In this document: piece by piece, positions 8,115-14,904 of the stretch
Numbering within the stretch: position 1 is the first letter of the stretch
Layout: each line of letters starts with the position of its first letter
Assembly (NCBI GenBank): GCA_963824195.1
Contig: CAWGOJ010000039.1
Span: 62,001-126,000 of the forward strand
Direction: 5' to 3'
DNA length: 64,000 bases
DNA from: Bog-473 sp963824195
GTDB taxonomy: Bacteria; Actinomycetota; Acidimicrobiia; Acidimicrobiales; RAAP-2
Notes under the pieces: model-generated
Told to the model about the DNA's origin: nothing
What the model saw: only the letters and a program-made list of their open reading frames with translations
Databases searched by the model: none
Program-made: the position numbers and the translations under genes

Positions 8115-9446
8115 TCAGAAGAGCCGCTGGAGAACCGATTCGTGAGGCACGTCCTGCTGCAGGCGCACCGGCACGACGACGTGCTGGGTGCCGAGGCTCA
8201 CCACCACCGTGCCGGCGCGGGCGCCCCTGGGTGCCTGGTCGGTCAGGTGGTGCCGAGGCTGGAACACCCGGGTGACGGTGACCCCGGGCCAGGTCAGCAG
8301 GGAGGCGGAGGCTGTTGCCCGGGCGCCGACGGTGCGTCCGGCCTCGCTGACGTGCGCCACCACCTCACCGCCGTGGAGGACCGGCGTAGTGCCGATCAGA
8401 GGGCCGACGGCGTCCACGAGCGCGAGGCCGTGCAGGCCGGCTTGCGCCAGCACTTCGGGCCCGGTCTGCCCGGTCACGGCCGCCAGCAGGAGCACGGGGC
8501 GCCCATGCACGGTGCGCTCGACGGCCAGCACGTCGCAGCCGCCGGCGGCGGTCGTGAAGCCGGACTTGACACCGATGATGCCCTGGAGGCCGATCAGCGG
8601 TGTGTAGGTGGAGATCGTCCCCGCCACCGGCAGTGTGATGGACGTCATCCTGACCATGGAGGCAAAGGCCGGGTTGCTCATGTCGAGGCCGGCCACCTTG
8701 AGCAGGTCGGCGGCGGTCGACATCGACGACGGGTCGACCCCGCTCGCATCGGCGAAGTGGGACTGGTCCATGCCCAGATGCGACGCGTCCGCGTTCATCT
8801 TGGCCACGAACGCAGTGGTGCTGCCGGCATCCCAGCGGGCCAGTAGGTCGGCGTAGTTGTCAGCCGAATGCACCAGCAGGCCACCGAGGACCTCCTGTTC
8901 CGTCAGCTGCTCTCCGACGGTCACCTGCGCGTTGGAATCGTCGTCGACGGTGTCGTTGTTGTAGTCGTCGACATCGGCCTGGGTCACGGTGATGTCGGGA
9001 CCGGCCTCGTTCAGCGCCAGAGGATGGTCGTGCAGGATCACGTAGGCCGTCATGAGCTTGGTCAGGCTGGCCACGGGCACCGGCTGCTCGGCGCCCGACG
9101 CCACGTCGATCCCGATGGAGGGGACGGCGATCGCGGCCTGCCCGGTCGTCGGCCAAGGCAGGGCAACCGACTGCGTCGGGACCGTCACCGTCCGGTGCAC
9201 GACCGGGGTCACGGCGGGGGGCGGGTCCGGCGTCGTCAGCCGGACTCCGACGTACACGGCCGCAGCGGCGATCAGCACGAGCAGCGCGACGAGCAGCATC
9301 AGGCGGCGCCCCGAGCGGTGCCGTCGGTGCGAGTGCACCGCATGACGACCGTGCTCACGCGGTGGGGGCGGCGCCGGCGGCGGCTCGCGCAACGAGTCGA
9401 GTCGGAACGGCGCCACCATGAGGGGCGCCGAGCTCTCCGGGCTCAC
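8115..9446 (-). CDS. D-alanyl-D-alanine carboxypeptidase, peptidase S11 family
   Basis: 443 aa. A cytoplasmic Pro/Arg/His-rich tail of about 48 residues is followed by one membrane segment (about 49-70, LLVALLVLIAAAAVYVGV) and an extracellular S11 domain. Catalytic motifs are visible: SLTK (S127, K130), SADN in the second box and KSG in the third, in GVKSGFTTAAGGC. It would trim the terminal D-Ala from peptidoglycan stem peptides. The start is GTG 9446, overlapping the ftsK stop as GTGA, so it is translated with ftsK and links division DNA translocation with wall maturation. KSG instead of KTG is an accepted variant. Substrate specificity cannot be read from the sequence. Confidence 0.9.
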   Translation of the reverse strand: MSPESSAPLMVAPFRLDSLREPPPAPPPPREHGRHAVHSHRRHRSGRRLMLLVALLVLIAAAAVYVGVRLTTPDPPPAVTPVVHRTVTVPTQSVALPWPTTGQAAIAVPSIGIDVASGAEQPVPVASLTKLMTAYVILHDHPLALNEAGPDITVTQADVDDYNNDTVDDDSNAQVTVGEQLTEQEVLGGLLVHSADNYADLLARWDAGSTTAFVAKMNADASHLGMDQSHFADASGVDPSSMSTAADLLKVAGLDMSNPAFASMVRMTSITLPVAGTISTYTPLIGLQGIIGVKSGFTTAAGGCDVLAVERTVHGRPVLLLAAVTGQTGPEVLAQAGLHGLALVDAVGPLIGTTPVLHGGEVVAHVSEAGRTVGARATASASLLTWPGVTVTRVFQPRHHLTDQAPRGARAGTVVVSLGTQHVVVPVRLQQDVPHESVLQRLF

Positions 9447-11842
9447 CTCCGGCTCAGCGCGTCGAGCTCTTCGGGGGTCATCAGCACGGCCCGTGCCTTG
9501 GAGCCCTCGCTCGGGCCCACGACACCCGCCCGCTCCAGCAGGTCCATGATGCGGCCGGCGCGGGCGAAGCCGACCCGCAGCTTCCGCTGCAGCATGGAGG
9601 TGGACCCCAACTGCGAGCGCACCACGAGGTCACGTGCCTGAGCCAGCAACTCGTCGTCGTCATCGTCCATGCCGCCGCTGCCCGACGGCCCGTCGTCGAT
9701 GCCCTCGATCCCGACGATGGCCTCGGTGTGCCCCCCCTGTCTCTGCCAGTGCGCGACCACCGTACGCACCTCCTCCTCGGAGACCCAGGGGGCCTGGAGG
9801 CGGCGCGGGATGTTCGACGAGGCGGTCAGCAGGAGCATGTCCCCCTTGCCGATCAGGCGCTCGGCACCGGGCTGGTCGAGAATGACCCGGCTGTCGGCCA
9901 GCGAGGAGACCGAGAACGCCATCCGGCTCGGGATGTTGGCCTTGATCACCCCGGTGATCACGTCGACGGAGGGGCGCTGGGTGGCGATGACCAGGTGGAT
10001 GCCCACGGCGCGCGCCATCTGGGCGATGCGTACGATGGAGTCCTCGACGTCACGCGCCGCCACCATCATGAGGTCGTTCAGCTCGTCGACCACGACGAGG
10101 ATGAAGGGCAGCGGTTGCGGTGGCTCGGGCTCGTCGAGCTCGGCCTCGTCCTCGACGGCCGGGTGGTCCTCGCCGAGGGCCGCGGCGGCGACGGCACGCA
10201 CCCGGCTGCGGTCCGACGGGGGTGCCGCGATCAGCCCCTCCTCCACCAGCTGGTTGTAGCCCGTGATGTCGCGCACGCCGTTCTCGGCCAGGAGGTCGTA
10301 GCGGCGCTCCATCTCCTTGACGGCCCAGGCGAGCGCGTTGGCAGCCTTCTTGGGGTCGACCACTACCGGGTTGAGGAGGTGGGGCAGCCCGTCGTACTGG
10401 CCGAGCTCGACCCGCTTGGGGTCGACCAGGATGAGCTTGACCTTGTCCGGCGTGTCGCGCATGAGGACCGACGTGATGATGGAGTTCATGCACGAGGACT
10501 TCCCCGAGCCGGTCGCGCCCGAGATGAGGATGTGCGGCATCTCGGCCAGGTTCGCCATGACGGCGCGTCCCGCGATGTCGCGGCCCATCGCCACCTCGAG
10601 CGGGTGCGTGCTCGCCGTCGGTCGGGCCTCCTTCGACTCGAGGATGTCGCGCAGGGAGACGAGCTGGCGGGTCCGGTTCGGGACCTCGACGCCGATGGCC
10701 GACTTGCCCGGGATGGGTGCGAGGATGCGGACGTCCGGCGACGCCATGGCGTAGGCGATGTCCTTGGAGAGACTGGTGACCCGGGCCACCTTGACGCCGG
10801 GGCCGATCTCGATCTCGTAACGGGTCACGGTGGGCCCCACCCGACACCCGACCAGCCGGGTCTCAACCCCGTGCGCGGCGAGCGCCCGCACCAGCTCCTC
10901 GCCCGCCGCGTCGATCTGGCGCTGGTTCTGGCGCACCTTCGGGGACGCGCTGAGGAGCGACATGGAGGGCAGCACCCAGTCGCCGGGTGCACGTGGCGCG
11001 GCGGCGAGCGGTGGCGCGGCGGTCTCCACTGGCTCGGGCTCCGGGCCCAGCGGGATGTCGATGTCGTCGTCGATGTCGTCGTCGATGTCGTCGTCGAGCG
11101 GAGCGGTGTCCTCCGGAACGATGCGTGCGGGCTCCGGCGAGGTGGGCACCACGACATCGCTCGCGCCGTCGGGCACGATCACGAAGGGCTTCCCGTGCCA
11201 CAGCGATTTCGACGTGCGTGCCGTGGCCGTGGCAGCCGCGTGCAGTGCCCGCCCCACCGAGGCGAGCGACACGCCGGTCGCGATCAGGATCGCCACGAGC
11301 ACCACGGCTATCAGGAGGACGGTGGCACCGGCCGTGCCCAGGCCGGCGTGGAGGGGGCGGCCCACGATGGCGCCGAGGTAGCCGCCCGCCTCGCGCAGGG
11401 AGCTGGAGTCCGAGAGCGGCGGCGCGCTCTTGGCCAGCTCGGCCAGGCCACAGATCCCGAGCAGGCCGAGCACCGTCCCGACGGCCAGGCGCCACGGGTC
11501 GGCGCCTTCGGCATCGTCCTCGTCGTCAGCGCGGGCGCCGCGGTCGAGGAGCAGCGCGAAGCCGGCCGCGGCGGCGACCAGCGGGAGCAGCACGCGGGCC
11601 CAGCCGGCGAGCAGCTCCAGCCCCGTGTCGCTGCCATGGCCGACCGGCCCGAGCTGATCGCCCCACAACGCCAGCGCCAGCAGGACGCCGAGCGTGATCA
11701 GACCGACGGCCCACAGGTCGCGTGCTTGGACCCGCCAGAACGGCGGCCTCGAGGGCTTGGCCTGCTTCGAGCGGGATGCCGGCTTCTTGGCGGCGCGGGA
11801 AGGCGCACGCGTCGCGGCACCCCCGCGGGTCTTGGTCACCAC
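9443..11842 (-). CDS. ftsK: DNA translocase FtsK/SpoIIIE
   Basis: 799 aa from GTG 11842 (GTG 11839 also possible; the frame stays open to 11887 but upstream residues overlap the divergent promoter). A basic N-terminus is followed by about four membrane segments (residues 30-200), an acidic linker with DDDI repeats, the alpha/beta motor with Walker A SGATGSGKSS and Walker B ILVVVDELNDLM, and a C-terminal winged-helix gamma domain (MLQRKLRVGFARAGRIMD) that reads KOPS-type sites. It pumps chromosomal DNA through the closing septum and helps XerCD dimer resolution; a Xer recombinase gene is also in this window. Its stop overlaps the D,D-carboxypeptidase start. Confidence 0.95.
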   Translation of the reverse strand: MVTKTRGGAATRAPSRAAKKPASRSKQAKPSRPPFWRVQARDLWAVGLITLGVLLALALWGDQLGPVGHGSDTGLELLAGWARVLLPLVAAAAGFALLLDRGARADDEDDAEGADPWRLAVGTVLGLLGICGLAELAKSAPPLSDSSSLREAGGYLGAIVGRPLHAGLGTAGATVLLIAVVLVAILIATGVSLASVGRALHAAATATARTSKSLWHGKPFVIVPDGASDVVVPTSPEPARIVPEDTAPLDDDIDDDIDDDIDIPLGPEPEPVETAAPPLAAAPRAPGDWVLPSMSLLSASPKVRQNQRQIDAAGEELVRALAAHGVETRLVGCRVGPTVTRYEIEIGPGVKVARVTSLSKDIAYAMASPDVRILAPIPGKSAIGVEVPNRTRQLVSLRDILESKEARPTASTHPLEVAMGRDIAGRAVMANLAEMPHILISGATGSGKSSCMNSIITSVLMRDTPDKVKLILVDPKRVELGQYDGLPHLLNPVVVDPKKAANALAWAVKEMERRYDLLAENGVRDITGYNQLVEEGLIAAPPSDRSRVRAVAAAALGEDHPAVEDEAELDEPEPPQPLPFILVVVDELNDLMMVAARDVEDSIVRIAQMARAVGIHLVIATQRPSVDVITGVIKANIPSRMAFSVSSLADSRVILDQPGAERLIGKGDMLLLTASSNIPRRLQAPWVSEEEVRTVVAHWQRQGGHTEAIVGIEGIDDGPSGSGGMDDDDDELLAQARDLVVRSQLGSTSMLQRKLRVGFARAGRIMDLLERAGVVGPSEGSKARAVLMTPEELDALSRR

Positions 11843-11895
11843 AGTGAAGTGGAGATTACTGCTTGACCTGGTCGTTTTTGTGGACACCCGACCCC

Positions 11896-11924
11896 TTGAA
11901 TTACGAACATATGTTCGCTATCCT
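11896..11924 (+). promoter_or_regulatory. SOS promoter: -35, LexA box, -10 of the radical SAM gene
   Basis: TTGAAT (11896-11901) and TATCCT (11919-11924) are separated by 17 bp, and the spacer holds the perfect palindrome CGAACATATGTTCG at 11904-11917. GAAC-N4-GTTC is the established LexA operator of Gram-positive bacteria, mycobacteria included. Bound LexA would block RNA polymerase directly. The -10 ends seven bases before the ATG at 11932, so the mRNA should be leaderless. The site also lies upstream of the divergent ftsK and could affect it. Site seen in sequence; LexA control is inferred. Confidence 0.82.
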
Positions 11925-11931
11925 AACCCGG

Positions 11932-12960
11932 ATGGCACTGCGGTGGGCCAGAGCGGAGACCGAGGGGGGTGGCACCCTCTTCCCCGACGAGCGGGTGGCC
12001 GAGCGCCACGTGGGGAAGGGCGCCTACGCCGGGATGGAGTTCCTCCACGTCAACGCCCGGACCATCATCAACACGGTGCCGCCGGAGAGCCAGATGCCCT
12101 TCCGGCACACGATCAACCCGTATCGAGGGTGCAGCCACGCGTGCGTCTACTGCTTCGCCAGGCCGACGCATGACTACCTCGGCCTCGGGATCGGGTCCGA
12201 CTTCGAGCGCAAGATCGTGGTCAAGGTCAATGCCGTGGAGCGGCTCCGCGCCGAGCTCCGCGTACCCAAGTGGGGTGGAGCCAGCATCGCCATGGGCACC
12301 AACACTGACCCCTACCAGCACGCCGAGGGCAAGTACCACCTGACGAGAGGCATCGTGGAGACGCTCTCGGGGGCGCGCAACCCCTTCAGCATCCTGACCA
12401 AGTCGACGCTGGTCCTGCGCGATGCCGCCCTGCTCGCCGCCGCATCGGAGCGCACGGAGGTCTCGGTGAGCTTCTCGGTGGGGACGCTCGACCGCTCCGT
12501 GTGGTCGTTGACCGAGCCGGGCACTCCCCCGCCGGACAGCCGGATCGAGGCGCTGCGGCGCCTGACGGCCCTGGGAATCTCGTGCGGGGTCCTGGTCGCA
12601 CCGGTGCTGCCGGGCCTCTCGGACTCCGAGGACCAGCTGCGCGAGGTCGTCGAGGCCTGCGCGGACGCCGGCGCGGTCTCCATCCACGGGGTGGCGCTGC
12701 ACCTGCGGGGCACGGTGCGCGCCCACTACTTCGACTGGCTGGCGGGCGCCAGGCCCGATCTGGTCCGCCTCCACCGGGGGCGTTTCCAGCGCGGTGCATA
12801 CCAGGAGGATGCTGAGCGCGAGCGGGTGGAGGGCATTGTGCGCGCGGCGGCGCTGCGAGGCGGCGTGACGGGCCGGCACCGCTACCGGGACGAGCCGAAG
12901 GTGCCCGTACCAGGGGCCGAGCGGATGCCGGAGGCCGGCCAGCAGCTGCGGCTCCTCTGA
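11932..12960 (+). CDS. Radical SAM protein, Rv2578c/SplB-like family
   Basis: 342 aa. INPYRGCSHACVYCFARPTH carries the 4Fe-4S cysteine triad C-x3-C-x2-C; ASIAMGTNTDPYQ and FSILTKSTLVLRD are typical of the Rv2578c-like branch related to spore photoproduct lyase. Such proteins carry out S-adenosylmethionine radical chemistry; the substrate of this branch is not established to my knowledge. The ATG at 11932 is chosen because the family opening follows it and because it sits seven bases after a -10 box; the frame is open upstream through the promoter. Control by a LexA box suggests a role in the DNA damage response. I recall that Rv2578c is listed among LexA-regulated genes of Mycobacterium tuberculosis, which agrees. 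Confidence 0.88.
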   Translation: MALRWARAETEGGGTLFPDERVAERHVGKGAYAGMEFLHVNARTIINTVPPESQMPFRHTINPYRGCSHACVYCFARPTHDYLGLGIGSDFERKIVVKVNAVERLRAELRVPKWGGASIAMGTNTDPYQHAEGKYHLTRGIVETLSGARNPFSILTKSTLVLRDAALLAAASERTEVSVSFSVGTLDRSVWSLTEPGTPPPDSRIEALRRLTALGISCGVLVAPVLPGLSDSEDQLREVVEACADAGAVSIHGVALHLRGTVRAHYFDWLAGARPDLVRLHRGRFQRGAYQEDAERERVEGIVRAAALRGGVTGRHRYRDEPKVPVPGAERMPEAGQQLRLL

Positions 12961-12992
12961 GGAGGGCGCGCCGGCACGGCGCCCCCTCCTCC
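12961..12992 (+). terminator. GC-rich imperfect hairpin after the radical SAM gene
   Basis: GGAGGG immediately after the stop pairs with CCCTCC about 20 bases on, with a further GCGCC/GGCGC segment inside. There is no T-run, so this would be an I-shaped terminator at best. It precedes the -10 of the next gene. Confidence 0.35.
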
Positions 12993-12993
12993 C

Positions 12994-12999
12994 TATGAT
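12994..12999 (+). promoter_or_regulatory. Putative -10 box of the repeat/SGNH gene
   Basis: TATGAT nine bases before the ATG at 13009. It is close to the TATAAT consensus and again implies a very short or absent leader. No -35 is claimed. Confidence 0.45.
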
Positions 13000-13008
13000 C
13001 GTGGACTC

Positions 13009-14631
13009 ATGTCAGGCGCGGGAAGGTTGAGGTCGCGGGTGGGCCGCCGTGCCGTTGTGGGCCTGGCGGTGCTGCTCGCCGCCGTAGCGCTCGTGACCGT
13101 GTCCCCGCCTGGCAGCGGCGCAAGGGCCGACGCGGCGACGTCCTCGGCGACGGACTCCTCCTACGCCATCGTGGACGCCGCGGGGGGCGTCATGACCTTC
13201 GGAGGTGCGGGGTACGACGGCGACACCCTCGAGGTGCCCCTGCAGATGCCGATCGTCGGCGGGGCGGCCGATCCACACGGCGGCTACTGGCTGGTCGCCT
13301 CCGACGGCGGCATCTTCTCCTTCGGCAACGCCTCCTTCTTCGGCTCGACCGGCGGCATGGCCCTCAACAAGCCGGTGGTCGGCATGGCCCCGACCCCCGA
13401 CGGCGGCGGCTACTGGCTCGTCGCCTCCGACGGGGGCATCTTCACCTACGGCGATGCGCGGTTCATGGGCTCGACGGGCGGCATGGCGCTCAACCAGCCG
13501 ATCGTCGGCATGGCCGCCACCAAGGACGGTGGCGGGTACTGGCTGGTCGCCTCGGACGGCGGCATCTTCTCCTTCGGCGACGCGCGGTTCATGGGCTCGA
13601 CGGGCGGGACGACGCTGAACAAGCCCGTCGTGGGCATGGCCGCCACGCCCGACGGCGGCGGCTACTGGCTGGTGGCCTCCGACGGCGGCATCTTCGCCTA
13701 CGGCGACGCGCAGTTCTGGGGGTCGACGGGGAGCCTCGACCTGAACGAGCCGATCGTCGCCATCACATCCACGCCCGACGGGAACGGCTACTGGCTGGTC
13801 GGGCAGGACGCCGGCGTCTTCACCTTCGGCGATGCCGGCTTCTCGGGCAGCGCGCAGTCGCCCCTCCACCCGCCCCTCTTCCCCAAACCGCTGTCGACCC
13901 CGATCCCGCCCGTCGTGACCATCATCAACGACGTGCCGGGACCGCAGGCCACCCATCAGGGGGCGCAGCGGGTGGCCTTCGCGGGCGACTCCCTCGCCCT
14001 CTACGAGGGGCAGTACGTGCAAGAGACCTCGCCGTCCTACGCGGTCGACGACGGGGCCGCCGCCGGCTGCGGCTTCACGAACGGCGCGCCGACGCTCCCG
14101 TGGAACGATCCGAGCTCGCTGTACATCAGCTCGGGGGCGTGCGCGCTGTGGGCGTCCCAGCTGCAGTGGGTCGTCTCGCGCTTCCACCCGGACGTGACCG
14201 TGATTCAGACGGGGTACTGGGAGACCCAGAACCGAGAGTTCGACGGCAGCTTCGCGACCCTGGCCGACGCCGCCTACTCGGCGTACATCCAGTCCAACCT
14301 CGAGGAGGCCGTGCAGATCGCCCACTCCGACGGGGGGGCGGTGATCCTCTCGACCTCGCCCTACTTCGACGATGGGACACCACACAACCTCGTCGACGCC
14401 TACAACCAGATCGTGCAGGGCGTCGCCGCCAAGTACCCCTACGTGTCGGTGGACGACCTCTACACGGTGCTCGACCCGGGCGGCCAGTACTCCTCCATGG
14501 TGGACGGGCTCATGGCGCGCAGCGCTGACGGGGTGCACATCACCCAGGCCGCCGTGGACACCCTCATTGAGCCGGCGCTCAACCAGATCATCGCCAACGT
14601 GGCCGGGGCGGTGTACGCCGGCAACGCGTAG
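13009..14631 (+). CDS. Secreted YWLVASDGGIF-repeat protein with C-terminal SGNH-hydrolase-like domain
   Basis: 540 aa. A Sec signal peptide (RRAVVGLAVLLAAVALVTV, cleavage near residue 40) is followed by six to seven 42-residue units of the form GYWLVASDGGIF-x-(Y/F)GDA-x-F-x-GSTG, spaced exactly 126 bp. This array probably folds as a beta-propeller-like domain. A proline-rich linker leads to a C-terminal domain of about 210 residues opening VAFAGDSLALYEG, the GDS(L) block of SGNH hydrolases, with a late DGVHIT block that can supply the Asp-His pair. It could act as an extracellular esterase or O-acyl hydrolase. The family is widespread in Acidimicrobiia in my experience. Substrate and cell-surface target are unknown. 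Confidence 0.8.
   Translation: MSGAGRLRSRVGRRAVVGLAVLLAAVALVTVSPPGSGARADAATSSATDSSYAIVDAAGGVMTFGGAGYDGDTLEVPLQMPIVGGAADPHGGYWLVASDGGIFSFGNASFFGSTGGMALNKPVVGMAPTPDGGGYWLVASDGGIFTYGDARFMGSTGGMALNQPIVGMAATKDGGGYWLVASDGGIFSFGDARFMGSTGGTTLNKPVVGMAATPDGGGYWLVASDGGIFAYGDAQFWGSTGSLDLNEPIVAITSTPDGNGYWLVGQDAGVFTFGDAGFSGSAQSPLHPPLFPKPLSTPIPPVVTIINDVPGPQATHQGAQRVAFAGDSLALYEGQYVQETSPSYAVDDGAAAGCGFTNGAPTLPWNDPSSLYISSGACALWASQLQWVVSRFHPDVTVIQTGYWETQNREFDGSFATLADAAYSAYIQSNLEEAVQIAHSDGGAVILSTSPYFDDGTPHNLVDAYNQIVQGVAAKYPYVSVDDLYTVLDPGGQYSSMVDGLMARSADGVHITQAAVDTLIEPALNQIIANVAGAVYAGNA
13282..13857 (+). repeat. 126-bp coding tandem repeats (array 1)
   Basis: Units begin at the GGC-TAC-TGG codons and recur every 126 bp (for example TAC at 13285 and 13411). 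Four are close copies and the last one or two are degenerate. The same unit length and motif recur near 59.8-60.5 kb. Confidence 0.85.
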
Positions 14632-14904
14632 GCGGGGATCCGGGAAGCCAGAAGACCGACCCGGAACCCGACGCCGAGCCTCTTCGAGGCTGGCTGGAAG
14701 TGCCCCGAGACCGTGGGTCAAAGGGCCCATGATCGGCCGCCCGTGTCGAGGACGGGCGACGCGGGGCAACGTCCAGTTGGACCGGCATTTTCCTCCAAAC
14801 CGGATGCCCGCGATCTTAAGTCAGCCCCGAAATCCGCCGATAACGCGAGCGTGCCATCGGATGGCGGTTCGGCCGCTCACTCGCACGGAATCGGTGGGGC
14901 CACC

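Noticed and set aside
9728..11866. A 712-codon open frame on the plus strand opposite ftsK
   Set aside because: Antisense shadow of a high-GC gene: Arg/Gly/His-rich composition, no domain, and ftsK motifs are intact on the other strand.
11843..11887. Longer N-terminus of FtsK starting at 11887
   Set aside because: It would overlap the putative ftsK -10 (TAATCT at 11858-11853) and adds a segment without family resemblance; GTG 11842 or 11839 fits better.
13282..13857. CRISPR-like or intergenic direct repeats
   Set aside because: The 126-bp units are contiguous coding repeats in one frame with no unique spacers.
14713..14904. Upstream extension of the GGDEF-EAL frame
   Set aside because: No homology or start context; ATG 14905 with family-like downstream sequence is preferred.
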